Shown piece after piece: positions 1-7,749 of a stretch of 17,275 nt of DNA. Under the pieces are notes generated by a model. It was not told the origin of the DNA and searched no databases. It saw only the letters and a program-made list of their open reading frames with translations. The position numbers were made by a program, and so were the translations under genes. This stretch comes from an uncultured Bacteroidota bacterium (GTDB lineage: Bacteria > Bacteroidota > Bacteroidia > Chitinophagales > Chitinophagaceae): contig CAMLGR010000104.1 in assembly GCA_946479615.1 (NCBI GenBank), positions 1 to 17,275 of the forward strand, in the 5' to 3' direction. Numbering within the stretch: the first letter of the stretch is position 1; each line of letters opens with the position of its first letter.

Positions 1-7
1 AAAGTTT

Positions 8-1156
8 ATGAGTAATCAGCAAGTCATACCGCTAAGCGTACCCAATGTTTCCGGTAATGAATGGAAATATGTAAAAGAATGTTTGGATACCGGCTGGATC
101 TCTTCTGTTGGTGCTTATGTTACACAGTTCGAACAAATGGTGGCCGATTTTGCCGGGGCGAAATATGGAGTAGCTGCTGTAAACGGTACCGCCGCTTTGC
201 ACATTTCCCTGCTGCTCGCCGGCGTGAAACAGGATGATTATGTGATATTGCCCAATCTTACATTTGTGGCTTCTGCCAATTCCATTAAATATCTCGGTGC
301 CGATCCATTATTGATCGATGCCGATCCTGATTACTGGCAAATGGATCTCGACCTGCTGGAAGAATTCCTGGAAAATGAAACCGATGAAAAAAACGGTGAA
401 CTGATCTATATCCAGGATGGCCGTCGCATCGGTGCGATCATGCCCGTGCATATTCTTGGCAATATGTGCGATATGGACCGCTTCTTATCCATTGTAAAAA
501 AATATCCATTGCCCATTGTCGAAGATGCTACTGAAGCATTGGGAACATCCTATAAGGGACAACATGCAGGCACGTTCAGCCCGCTGGGTTGTTTTAGTTT
601 CAATGGAAATAAGATCATTTCTACAGGCGGCGGCGGTGTTATTGTTACCAATGATGAAGCGCTGGCCAAAAAAGCAAAACATATCACTACTACGGCCAAA
701 GCCAGCGTAGATGAATATTATCATGATGAAGTTGGATATAACTATCGTCTTGTAAATATCCTCGCCGCTGTGGGTGTAGGACAAATGGAAATGCTGCCCA
801 CTTTTCTCAAAAGAAAAGCAGAAGTAGTCGCTTTTTACAAAAAGGAATTTGAAGGGGTAGGGGATATCCGTTTCCAGAAGGAACTGCCTGATGTAAAAGC
901 AAATGGCTGGTTATTCACGATTCAAACGGATCAGCAGCAAAAAGTATTGGATCACCTGAATGCCAATAAAATTCTTAGCCGTCGTTTCTGGATGCCGATG
1001 AACAAACTTCCGATGTATAAAAATTGTCCGTATATACAAAAGAAGGACAATGCTGATTATATTTACAATACCTGTTTGAGCATCCCCAGTTCCACCAGCA
1101 TCACCGACGAACAACTGGAGATTGTAGCCAGGGAAGTAAAAGCCGCTTTAGCCTAA
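8..1156 (+). CDS. DegT/DnrJ/EryC1/StrS aminotransferase (LegC-like)
   Basis: PLP-dependent sugar aminotransferase of 382 residues, the usual length for the DegT/DnrJ/EryC1/StrS family. It is expected to transfer an amino group from glutamate to a keto group of a nucleotide-linked sugar, feeding amino-sugar units into a surface glycan. Seen in the sequence: an N-terminal LSVPNVSGNEW start typical of the family, the NGTAALH phosphate-binding stretch (residues 59-65), VEDATEALG with the pyridine-N Asp at 173, and SFNGNKIISTGGGG with the likely Schiff-base Lys at 202. An extra stretch near residues 122-142 resembles LegC-like members. The next gene, a phosphoglycosyl transferase, starts 2 bases after the stop, so the two are probably co-transcribed. 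Only 7 bases lie upstream, so a start further upstream cannot be excluded. The family is secure; the exact sugar substrate cannot be read from sequence. Confidence 0.9.
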   Translation: MSNQQVIPLSVPNVSGNEWKYVKECLDTGWISSVGAYVTQFEQMVADFAGAKYGVAAVNGTAALHISLLLAGVKQDDYVILPNLTFVASANSIKYLGADPLLIDADPDYWQMDLDLLEEFLENETDEKNGELIYIQDGRRIGAIMPVHILGNMCDMDRFLSIVKKYPLPIVEDATEALGTSYKGQHAGTFSPLGCFSFNGNKIISTGGGGVIVTNDEALAKKAKHITTTAKASVDEYYHDEVGYNYRLVNILAAVGVGQMEMLPTFLKRKAEVVAFYKKEFEGVGDIRFQKELPDVKANGWLFTIQTDQQQKVLDHLNANKILSRRFWMPMNKLPMYKNCPYIQKKDNADYIYNTCLSIPSSTSITDEQLEIVAREVKAALA

Positions 1157-1158
1157 CT

Positions 1159-1821
1159 ATGTATCTTTTTATCAAACGTTTTTTCGACATCGTTTTCTCG
1201 CTGCTCGCCATCCTGGTGCTGCTGCCGCTGTTTATTCCTATTATTATTTTATTATTACTGACGGGTGAGCATGAAGTGTTTTTCCGGCAGGACAGGGTAG
1301 GATATCAGAATAAGATCTTCCGGATCTGGAAATTTGCTACCATGCTGAAGAACAGTCCGAATATGGGAAGCGGCGATGTTACCACGCGCAATGATCCGCG
1401 GGTAACCAAAATGGGAACGTTTTTGCGGATCAGCAAACTCAATGAACTACCACAGCTTATCAATATCCTTACCGGTGATATGTCGTTTGTGGGTCCCCGC
1501 CCGCTGATGAAAGCCGGGTTTGACAGGTATACGGATGAGATGAAAGCAAAAGTATACCGCGCCAGGCCGGGATTGACCGGTATTGGTTCTATCGTTTTCC
1601 GCGACGAAGAACTGATCATTACCAAAAGCGAACTCCCTCCTCATGAATGTTACCGCCAGGTTATCTTGCCTTATAAAGGGGCAGTGGAAATCTGGTACCA
1701 GCAACATATCTCCTTTTTTACCGATTTCATGATCCTCTTTCTCACAGGCTGGTATATCGTTTTCTCCAATAGCCAGCTGGTGTATAAAATTTTCCCCTCT
1801 CTTCCCAAGCGGGATTTTTAA
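1159..1821 (+). CDS. Undecaprenyl-phosphate sugar phosphotransferase (bacterial sugar transferase, PglC/WcaJ catalytic-core type)
   Basis: Small monotopic phosphoglycosyl transferase of 220 residues, the size of a minimal PglC-like core without the extra membrane domain of WcaJ. It would move a phospho-sugar from a nucleotide sugar to undecaprenyl phosphate, starting assembly of a polysaccharide or glycan on the inner face of the cytoplasmic membrane. Seen: a hydrophobic helix at about residues 12-35 containing a Pro (the re-entrant helix of the family), RQDRVGYQNKIFRIWKF (43-59), a KLNELPQLINIL block (93-104), GDMSFVGPRP (106-115), and RPGLTGIGS (about 136-144). In the family the core block normally reads DE, with Asp as the catalytic nucleophile; here it is Asn95-Glu96. 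It is tightly coupled to the upstream aminotransferase, an arrangement common in O-antigen, capsule and protein-glycosylation loci. The sugar is unknown. Confidence 0.88.
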   Translation: MYLFIKRFFDIVFSLLAILVLLPLFIPIIILLLLTGEHEVFFRQDRVGYQNKIFRIWKFATMLKNSPNMGSGDVTTRNDPRVTKMGTFLRISKLNELPQLINILTGDMSFVGPRPLMKAGFDRYTDEMKAKVYRARPGLTGIGSIVFRDEELIITKSELPPHECYRQVILPYKGAVEIWYQQHISFFTDFMILFLTGWYIVFSNSQLVYKIFPSLPKRDF

Positions 1822-1862
1822 TCTTCCTGTAGAAATAAAATAAAGTAATTTCGATTTGATAT

Positions 1863-1981
1863 CTATGTGAAACCTATGTCCCTATGTGCCTATGTGGTAA
1901 GATTACGCAAGGCTATTATAGTTCTATGGCAGACTGGCGTAAGTCACCACATAGGCACATAGGGACATAGGTTTCACATAG
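1863..1981. repeat. CTATGTG-word palindrome, copy 1
   Basis: This intergenic element has two perfectly complementary 36-nt arms (1863-1898 and 1946-1981) around a 47-nt centre. Each arm has four CTATGT words, followed in order by GAAAC, CC, GC and GGT. The centre carries GATTACGC near its left side and GGCGTAA near its right side, so it is itself partly symmetric. Related elements lie at 7750-7851 and 12086-12195. It sits between the sugar transferase and the PHP phosphatase, both on the + strand, and could act as an RNA hairpin there. No open reading frame and no transposase accompany it. Confidence 0.93.
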
Positions 1982-2003
1982 TTAAATTCGTATCAGTATA
2001 AGC

Positions 2004-2744
2004 ATGTTTAAATTATTTTCTAAATCGCCTAAGGCTGAGAAGTTTGATTATTCTGTTCTCAAAACAGATATGCATTCTCACGTATTACCGGGTATCGATG
2101 ATGGATCGGATGGAATAGAGACTTCGCTCGAACTGGTGAGAGGATTGAAAGCGTTGGGTTATGATAAACTGATCGCTACGCCCCATATCATGTGGGATAT
2201 GTACCGCAATACCCCCGAGATCATCAAGCGCCAGTTGAACCTGTTGCGCGAAGCGGTAAAAAAAGAAGGGATCGATATAGAGATCAATGCCGCCGCCGAA
2301 TATTTCCTGGATGAACATGTCGAAGACCTGCTCCGTAAAAAAGAACCGCTTCTTACCGTGAGCGATAACAAAGTGCTCACCGAATTTTCCATGGCGTTTC
2401 CCTCTATGAATATCAAAGAGATCTTATTCGAAATGCAGATGCAGGGTTACCAACCCATCATCGCACATCCTGAACGATATATTTACCTGCAACGGAATAA
2501 AGAATTTTATGATGAACTAAAAGATATTGGTTGTATTTTTCAATTGAATATTCTTTCTCTTGGCGGGCATTATGGAAAATCAGTTAATGAACTGGCGCAA
2601 TATCTTTTAAAGAACGGTTTTTATACACTGGCGGGCACAGATCTTCATCATGCAGGACACCTGGAAGGATTGGGTAGCTCCACCCTGGGAGCCGCTTTGC
2701 ATAAAGGGATCGACTGGAGTAAATTTACCAATAAGGATTTGTAG
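2004..2744 (+). CDS. CpsB/YwqE-type tyrosine-protein phosphatase (PHP domain)
   Basis: Metal-dependent PHP-fold phosphatase of 246 residues. The family removes phosphate from bacterial tyrosine kinases or their substrates and so tunes capsule or exopolysaccharide export. Metal-ligand motifs are all visible: DMHSHVLPGIDDG (22-34, His24 and His26), ATPH (58-61), AEYF (98-101, Glu99), AHPERY (154-159, His155) and GTDLHH (211-216, Asp213 and His215). The ATG at 2004 directly precedes MFKLFSKSP; a short basic N-terminus before the PHP domain is normal for Bacteroidota members. It follows the two glycan genes on the same strand but is separated from them by a strong palindrome, so it may be transcribed less or independently. 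No BY-kinase gene is in the window; the partner kinase is presumably encoded upstream or elsewhere. Confidence 0.9.
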   Translation: MFKLFSKSPKAEKFDYSVLKTDMHSHVLPGIDDGSDGIETSLELVRGLKALGYDKLIATPHIMWDMYRNTPEIIKRQLNLLREAVKKEGIDIEINAAAEYFLDEHVEDLLRKKEPLLTVSDNKVLTEFSMAFPSMNIKEILFEMQMQGYQPIIAHPERYIYLQRNKEFYDELKDIGCIFQLNILSLGGHYGKSVNELAQYLLKNGFYTLAGTDLHHAGHLEGLGSSTLGAALHKGIDWSKFTNKDL

Positions 2745-2798
2745 GGAACGGCCTGTATTTCAGATTTATCAATTAATACTCAATACATAAGCATTCGG

Positions 2799-2817
2799 CC
2801 ATCGAACTTTTTGATGG
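2799..2817 (+). other. Short hairpin upstream of the carH-like gene
   Basis: CCATC and GATGG form a 5-bp stem that extends inward through a G-T wobble and two A-T pairs, leaving a loop of about 3 nt. It lies in the 95-bp gap between the PHP phosphatase stop and the carH-like start, 23 bases before the ATG. No T-run follows, so it is a poor intrinsic terminator candidate; it could be a regulator site or a leader structure. I saw no good TAnnTTTG promoter match for carH in this gap. Confidence 0.3.
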
Positions 2818-2839
2818 TGCCCGTTGTATTATTATCGTT

Positions 2840-3721
2840 ATGAATGATTTCACGATCAAGGATCTCGAAAATCTTTCCGGTATAAAAGCCCATACGATTC
2901 GTATATGGGAACAGCGGTATAATTTTCTTAAACCGCAGCGTACCGATACGAATATCCGCTACTATAGCAATGACCAGTTGAAGACGATCCTTAATGTTGC
3001 ACTCCTCACAAAATACGGGTACAAACTTTGTCATATCGATCGCATGCAACCCGATGAGATCTGTGCAAAGATCCTTACCCTCGATGATGCACAGGCTGTA
3101 CAGGAGAGATTGGTCAATGATATGGTGCGGCAAATGATCGACCTGGAAACAGAAAAATTTGAAAAGACATTGAACCGCTTCATCGAAGCGAATGGAATAG
3201 AAAAAACAATCCGCGAAATCGTTTTTCCTTTCCTGGAAAAGATCGGTATTCTCTGGCAAACAGGACATATCATGCCGGCACAGGAACATTTTGTGTCCAA
3301 TATCATCCGGCAGAAACTGATCGTTGCCATCGATGCAGTTACGCCCGGCAAAAAGACCGATAAAAAAATGGTGCTGTTCCTTCCCGAAGGAGAACATCAT
3401 GAACTGGGATTATTGTTCCTCAACTACCTGCTCCGGCGACAAGGTGCTAAAGTGATCTATCTCGGAGCCAATGTACCGATGTCGGATGTAGAGAATGTAG
3501 TTGAGATGCTGAATCCCGATATGGCATTCATTCATTTGACCAGTTCCTGCCGTCCCAATTTCAGCTTCGATAAACTTGTGCATAATATTCCTGCCCATTT
3601 GTCTGGACTTACTACTGTCATTTCGGGATTTCCTACCCACAAATACCACAAGGAACTGCCAGACTGTATTTGCTTCAAAAAAACCCTCCAGGAGATAACT
3701 GATTTTATTTCAATGATTTAA
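2840..3721 (+). CDS. carH: MerR-family regulator with B12-binding domain (CarH/LitR-like photoreceptor)
   Basis: Transcription regulator of 293 residues with the CarH/LitR layout. An N-terminal MerR helix-turn-helix (about 4-70, with IRIWEQRY at 20-27) is followed by a helical cobalamin-capping domain (about 90-170) and a Rossmann-like B12-binding domain (about 175-290). In CarH proteins, adenosylcobalamin drives tetramer formation and DNA binding in the dark, and light breaks the Co-C bond and releases the DNA. The diagnostic W-x9-EH motif is present (Trp139, Glu149, His150), as is the ExHxxG cobalt-ligand motif (Glu185, His187, Gly190). The residue after the motif Trp is Gln140, where Thermus CarH has the His that binds cobalt after illumination. 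It is encoded just upstream of an ECF sigma factor and the carotenoid genes, its expected target. B12 chemistry is inferred from motifs. Confidence 0.9.
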   Translation: MNDFTIKDLENLSGIKAHTIRIWEQRYNFLKPQRTDTNIRYYSNDQLKTILNVALLTKYGYKLCHIDRMQPDEICAKILTLDDAQAVQERLVNDMVRQMIDLETEKFEKTLNRFIEANGIEKTIREIVFPFLEKIGILWQTGHIMPAQEHFVSNIIRQKLIVAIDAVTPGKKTDKKMVLFLPEGEHHELGLLFLNYLLRRQGAKVIYLGANVPMSDVENVVEMLNPDMAFIHLTSSCRPNFSFDKLVHNIPAHLSGLTTVISGFPTHKYHKELPDCICFKKTLQEITDFISMI

Positions 3722-3734
3722 GCGTAAAACGCTT
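3720..3734 (+). other. Small inverted repeat at the carH-like stop codon
   Basis: AAGCGT and ACGCTT flank a 3-nt AAA loop, and the left arm overlaps the TAA stop of the carH-like gene. A 6-bp stem of this kind could mark the transcript end or slow polymerase, but the T-rich stretch only comes about 25 bases later, so I do not call it a proven terminator. Confidence 0.3.
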
Positions 3735-3773
3735 GTCTTCAAACTGTTAAAGGATTTTAGTTTTTTCCCGGCA

Positions 3774-3802
3774 TATGATTTGTTTAACTTTACTAAGTTA
3801 AA
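3774..3802 (+). promoter_or_regulatory. Candidate carotenoid-operon promoter with operator dyad
   Basis: A perfect dyad with 8-nt arms and a 4-nt centre (TTTAACTTTACTAAGTTAAA) occupies 3783-3802, 16 bases before the sigma-factor ATG. Immediately upstream, TATGATTTG (3774-3782) resembles the Bacteroidota -7 element TAnnTTTG, with one extra base. If that is the promoter, transcription would begin inside the dyad, so a bound repressor would block it. MerR-type regulators bind dyads, and the adjacent CarH-like protein is the obvious candidate. The dyad is seen directly; the operator role is inferred. No clear -33 element was found, so an ECF-type promoter is also possible. Confidence 0.4.
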
Positions 3803-3818
3803 AATTAAACAAAACAAT

Positions 3819-4319
3819 ATGTCCTCAACAGAATTTGACAGAGTGCTGTTGCAAAACGCGGACTTTTTGAAGCCCTTTGCCATTAACCTTACAAGGGATA
3901 GTGAAGCAGCAAACGATTTATACCAGGAAACTTTATATAAAGCGCTGGCGAATCACGAAAAATATAATGCGGGTACCAATATCAAAGCGTGGTTGTTCAC
4001 CATCATGCGTAACATTTTCATCAATGATTATCGCAGGAAAGCCAAGCAACGAACCATCTTTGATAATTCATCAAACGACTTCTTACTCGATCTTAACCAG
4101 GGAGCTGTTGCCAATGCAGCAGAAAGTGCATTGCGGATGAAAGAGATCACGACTGCTATCCACCAATTGCCTGAAATATTTAAAACTCCATTTCAATTGT
4201 ATTTTGATGGATATAAATATCAGGAAATTGCTGATGTAATGAGTGAACCTTTAGGCACTGTAAAAAGCCGGATTCACTTTGCGCGTAAGTTGCTTAAAGA
4301 ACGCCTGAGTAGGTATTAA
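3819..4319 (+). CDS. ECF-type RNA polymerase sigma factor, carotenoid-associated
   Basis: ECF sigma factor of 166 residues with region 2 at about 14-78 (DLYQETLYKAL at 33-43, IKAWLFTIMRNIFINDYRR at 55-73) and region 4 at about 107-162, with its helix-turn-helix near YQEIADVMSEPLGTVKSRI (134-152). It would direct RNA polymerase to specific promoters. I chose the ATG at 3819: an in-frame TTG at 3780 would add 13 residues but would sit inside the promoter and dyad region, and MSSTEFDRVLLQNADFL is a natural ECF N-terminus. No anti-sigma gene lies beside it, so control is probably transcriptional, through the CarH-like regulator. This mirrors the LitR-LitS arrangement of Streptomyces, where a B12 MerR regulator controls an ECF sigma factor that drives crt genes. 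It starts a co-directional run with crtI 15 bases downstream. Confidence 0.9.
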   Translation: MSSTEFDRVLLQNADFLKPFAINLTRDSEAANDLYQETLYKALANHEKYNAGTNIKAWLFTIMRNIFINDYRRKAKQRTIFDNSSNDFLLDLNQGAVANAAESALRMKEITTAIHQLPEIFKTPFQLYFDGYKYQEIADVMSEPLGTVKSRIHFARKLLKERLSRY

Positions 4320-4334
4320 TCATCCTATCATTCC

Positions 4335-5813
4335 ATGAAAGAAGGCAAGAGCGTCATAGTTATTGGCAGTGGTTTTGCCGGCCTTTCCGCCGCTTCTTTT
4401 ATGGCAAGAGAAGGATGGCAGGTTACAGTTATTGAAAAGCACGATACTCCCGGCGGACGTGCCCGCCAGTTAAAAGCCAGTGGTTTTGTTTTTGACAGGG
4501 GTCCCAGCTTTTACTGGATGCCCGATGTGTTTGAAAGATATTTCTCCGTATTCGGGAAACAGGTAAGCGATTATTATACGCTTCATCGTTTGGATCCTTC
4601 CTATCGTATTTACTGGAATGATGGTGTTACCGATATCCCCGCAGATATGCAGGGTTTAAAAGATCTGTTTGAAACACTGGAACCCGGCAGCGCGGCCAAG
4701 CTCGATCAATATCTCGAAGGCGCTGCTTATAAGTACAGGGTTGGTATCAACAGTCTCGTCTATAAGCCCGGGCGCTCACTTACCGAATTTATGGATTGGG
4801 AAACGATCAAAGGCGTTTTCAAACTCGATGTGTTTACTTCCATTAAAAAACATATCCATAAATATTTCAAACATCCCAGGCTCCGGCAGATAATGGAGTT
4901 TCCGGTCTTATTTCTTGGCGCTTTGCCAAAAGATACACCGGCTTTATACAGCCTGATGAATTATGCCGATATGCAGGGCGGCACCTGGTATCCCGAAGGG
5001 GGAATGTATTCCGTAGTAAAAGCCATGCACGAATTAGCTGTTGAGCTCGGGGTGAAATTCCAGTTCAATGAAAATGTACAGAAGATAGAAATTGAAAAAG
5101 GCGCTGCCAAAAAAGTGATTACAGATAAAGGCGGGTATGAACCGGATGTAGTGATCAGCGGGGCTGATTATCATTTTACCGAAACATCTTTATTGGATGC
5201 TTCCTCCAGAACGTATTCCGATACTTACTGGAATAATAAAGTAATGGCGCCTTCCTGTTTATTGTACTATATAGGATTGAACAAAAAATTAAAGAATGTT
5301 GCGCATCATTCCCTGTTCTTCGATGTTTCTTTTGAAAAACATGGAGAAGAAATATATACAAAACCAGGCTGGCCATCCGATCCATTATTTTATGTAAGTA
5401 TTCCTTCACTGACGGATACAAATGCTGCACCGGCCGGGCAGGAGAGCCTTGTGTTCCTGGTGCCTGTTGCTTCCGGTTTGCAGGGAGATACAACTGAACT
5501 GCGCGATCAGTATTTCAACAAAATCGGAACAAGAATGGAACAACATACCGGCGAATCTTTTTTAGATTCTGTGATATATAAACAATCTTATGCGGTCAGT
5601 GATTTCGTAAATGATTACAACTCTTTCAGGGGGAATGCTTATGGCCTTGCCAATACCTTGCGGCAGACAGCTATTTTCAGGCCATCCTGCCAAAGTAAAA
5701 AAGTAAAGAATATATTTTTCACCGGGCAACTGACAGTGCCGGGACCAGGTGTGCCGCCGAGCCTGATCAGCGGGGAAGTCGTAGCTAAACAGGTAGTAAA
5801 GACATTTGGATAA
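4335..5813 (+). CDS. crtI: Phytoene desaturase
   Basis: CrtI-type FAD-dependent desaturase of 492 residues, the normal length. It would convert phytoene stepwise to lycopene, probably as a peripheral membrane enzyme. Seen: the N-terminal dinucleotide-binding motif VIGSGFAG (Gly11, Gly13, Gly16), the Glu at the end of the second strand (IEKHDTPGGRARQ, 33-45), and the C-terminal carotenoid-desaturase signature around residues 461-481 (FFTGQLTVPGPGVPPS). It begins 15 bases after the sigma factor and is followed 15 bases later by crtB, so it is almost certainly in one transcript with them. The number of desaturation steps cannot be read directly, but the downstream lycopene cyclase implies lycopene as product. 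Confidence 0.96.
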   Translation: MKEGKSVIVIGSGFAGLSAASFMAREGWQVTVIEKHDTPGGRARQLKASGFVFDRGPSFYWMPDVFERYFSVFGKQVSDYYTLHRLDPSYRIYWNDGVTDIPADMQGLKDLFETLEPGSAAKLDQYLEGAAYKYRVGINSLVYKPGRSLTEFMDWETIKGVFKLDVFTSIKKHIHKYFKHPRLRQIMEFPVLFLGALPKDTPALYSLMNYADMQGGTWYPEGGMYSVVKAMHELAVELGVKFQFNENVQKIEIEKGAAKKVITDKGGYEPDVVISGADYHFTETSLLDASSRTYSDTYWNNKVMAPSCLLYYIGLNKKLKNVAHHSLFFDVSFEKHGEEIYTKPGWPSDPLFYVSIPSLTDTNAAPAGQESLVFLVPVASGLQGDTTELRDQYFNKIGTRMEQHTGESFLDSVIYKQSYAVSDFVNDYNSFRGNAYGLANTLRQTAIFRPSCQSKKVKNIFFTGQLTVPGPGVPPSLISGEVVAKQVVKTFG

Positions 5814-5828
5814 GCAGTAACTTGAAAT

Positions 5829-6665
5829 ATGATCGATCTGTTTCATAATGTAAGCCAGGATTGCAGCCGGATCGTTACGGAGAGATACAGTACTTCATTC
5901 TCTTCTGCCATCCGCCTGCTTCATAAAGATTTGAGGACACCCGTCTTCAATATCTATGGCTTTGTGCGGTTTGCCGATGAGATCGTCGATACATTTCATG
6001 ATTATGATAAAAAGATATTACTGGATGAATTTAAAAAAGAGACTTACGGTGCGATCGAACGCGGCATCAGTTGCAACCCTATTCTCAATAGCTTCCAGTG
6101 TACAGTCAACAGGTATAATATCGGCAGGGATCTGATCGAAGCCTTTTTCGAAAGTATGCAGATGGACCTGAACTGCCAGTCCTACGACCAGGATCAATAC
6201 CGGGATTATATTTATGGATCGGCAGAAGCAGTAGGTTTGATGTGCCTTTGTGTTTTTTGCGAAGGCAGAGAGGAGAAGTATGAAGAACTGAAGGGGGCTG
6301 CCCGTTCATTAGGAGCGGCTTTCCAGAAAGTAAATTTTCTCCGTGATATCAAAGCAGATTACAATGGGTTATCGAGGATCTATTTTCCCGGCTGTGATTT
6401 CGACAACTTTACGGAGCAGCAGAAACTGGATATCGAAAAAGATATACATTCGGATTTCGATAATGCCTACCACGGCATTTTAAAATTGCCCCTGAAGGCG
6501 AGATTTGGTGTGTATGTGGCATATAAATATTATTTATCACTGTTCAGGAAAATAAAGAAACTGGAACCTGCCGGTGTATTGGAACAACGGATTCGTATTC
6601 CCAATTACCGCAAACTGATGATCATTTTAAGAGCAGGTGTAAAAAATCAACTTCGGTTAATCTGA
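5829..6665 (+). CDS. crtB: Phytoene synthase
   Basis: Squalene/phytoene synthase family enzyme of 278 residues that would condense two geranylgeranyl diphosphates into phytoene. Both Asp-rich substrate- and Mg-binding motifs are visible: FADEIVD (residues 48-54, Asp50 and Asp54) and NFLRDIKADYNG (169-180, Asp173 and Asp177). The SFSSAIRLL segment near residue 23 matches the family N-terminus, and SRIYFPG (182-188) follows the second motif as usual. The stop is separated from the idi ATG by a single base, indicating translational coupling. Its substrate GGPP must come from a synthase encoded outside this window. Confidence 0.96.
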   Translation: MIDLFHNVSQDCSRIVTERYSTSFSSAIRLLHKDLRTPVFNIYGFVRFADEIVDTFHDYDKKILLDEFKKETYGAIERGISCNPILNSFQCTVNRYNIGRDLIEAFFESMQMDLNCQSYDQDQYRDYIYGSAEAVGLMCLCVFCEGREEKYEELKGAARSLGAAFQKVNFLRDIKADYNGLSRIYFPGCDFDNFTEQQKLDIEKDIHSDFDNAYHGILKLPLKARFGVYVAYKYYLSLFRKIKKLEPAGVLEQRIRIPNYRKLMIILRAGVKNQLRLI

Positions 6666-6666
6666 T

Positions 6667-7203
6667 ATGGAACCACAGGTAATATTGGTAGATGAAAAGG
6701 ATAAGGTAATGGGCGCTGCGGGTAAACTGGAAGCGCATAAAAGAGGATTGTTGCACCGGGCCTTTAGTATTTTTGTATTCAACCGCAAAGGCGAAATGCT
6801 GCTGCAGCGAAGAGCGCTCAATAAATATCATAGCGGTGGTTTGTGGACGAATGCCTGTTGCAGTCATCCATCACCCGGAGAAGAAACCGGCGAAGCAGCA
6901 TTGAAAAGATTGAAAGAGGAAATGGGATTTGAAACGAAATTGGAAAAAGTATTCGATTTTGTATACAAAGTCGAATTTGAAAACGGGCTGACAGAATACG
7001 AATTCGATCATGTATTTACCGGAGAGTATGATGGCGAGATCGATTTTTTCAAAGAAGAAGTAATGGATTATTGTTATAAAAGTATGCCGGACCTGGCTGA
7101 TTCCCTGCAAGATCACCCGGCAAGATATACCGCCTGGTTCCGGCTGGCCTATCCGCGTATTGAGTGCTGGTGGAATGAACGATATAAAAATAAAGTCGCC
7201 TGA
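6667..7203 (+). CDS. idi: Isopentenyl-diphosphate delta-isomerase, type I
   Basis: Type I IPP isomerase of 178 residues with a Nudix fold. It interconverts IPP and DMAPP, balancing the building blocks needed for GGPP and thus carotenoids. Seen: TNACCSHPSPGEE (61-73), in which Cys65 aligns with the catalytic Cys of the E. coli TNxxCGHP motif; the Nudix-like helix GEAALKRLKEEMGF (75-88); and EYEFDHVF (110-117), containing the second catalytic Glu. It sits between crtB (one base apart) and crtZ (stop and start overlap in TGATG), which ties isoprenoid supply to pigment synthesis. Type I enzymes need Mg/Zn rather than FMN. Confidence 0.95.
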   Translation: MEPQVILVDEKDKVMGAAGKLEAHKRGLLHRAFSIFVFNRKGEMLLQRRALNKYHSGGLWTNACCSHPSPGEETGEAALKRLKEEMGFETKLEKVFDFVYKVEFENGLTEYEFDHVFTGEYDGEIDFFKEEVMDYCYKSMPDLADSLQDHPARYTAWFRLAYPRIECWWNERYKNKVA

Positions 7204-7712
7204 TGACTGTTGTTTATTACATATTGGTATTGCTCGGCACTTTTATAACGATGGAAGGTGTCACCTGGCTCACGCATAAATATGTGATGCATGGATTTTT
7301 GTGGTACCTGCATAAGGACCATCACCAGGTAGAACCCGGATTTTTTGAAAAAAACGATGCCTTCTTCATCATCTTCGCGATCCCCAGTATCTTACTCATC
7401 TTCTTTGGTACCTATGATAAGGTCTGGTGGATGCAGGCCACAGGATTTGGAATCATGGCCTACGGGTTTGCCTATTTTATTGTGCATGATGTGATCATTC
7501 ACCAGCGGTTCAAATGGTTTACGCGCAGCAACAACGCCTATATCAGAGGCATCCGATGGGCGCATAAAATGCATCACCGTCACCTCGATCGGTTCGATGG
7601 TGAAAGCTTCGGGATGTTACTGGTAGCCAGAAAATACCGCGACAAGATCAAACGGGATAAGGCGCTGATGGCAGGAGATAAGAAAGTGGCGTATGCGCCG
7701 GAGGGGGAGTAG
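7203..7712 (+). CDS. crtZ: Beta-carotene hydroxylase
   Basis: Integral membrane di-iron hydroxylase of 169 residues in the fatty-acid hydroxylase/CrtZ family. It would add 3- and 3'-hydroxyls to beta-carotene, giving zeaxanthin. All four His clusters are visible: HKYVMH (25-30), HKDHH (37-41), HDVIIH (95-100) and HKMHH (121-125), separated by hydrophobic membrane spans (about 4-22, 53-70 and 77-94). Its ATG overlaps the idi stop by one base. The downstream crtY is 164 bases away across a strong palindrome, so crtZ is the last tightly coupled gene of the run. The C-terminal tail (about 143-169) is basic and then acidic, with no recognised function. Confidence 0.95.
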   Translation: MTVVYYILVLLGTFITMEGVTWLTHKYVMHGFLWYLHKDHHQVEPGFFEKNDAFFIIFAIPSILLIFFGTYDKVWWMQATGFGIMAYGFAYFIVHDVIIHQRFKWFTRSNNAYIRGIRWAHKMHHRHLDRFDGESFGMLLVARKYRDKIKRDKALMAGDKKVAYAPEGE

Positions 7713-7749
7713 TGGTGGGTTTTAAGTGCTAGGTGACTTCTTTCTACTA

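Noticed and set aside
2780..3400. A 206-residue minus-strand frame opposite the carH-like gene
   Set aside because: It is a shadow of the regulator; its Cys/Phe/His-rich composition fits no family, and the + strand frame has clear domains.
3780..3818. TTG start adding 13 residues to the ECF sigma factor
   Set aside because: It falls inside the promoter and dyad, and the ATG at 3819 gives a normal family N-terminus.
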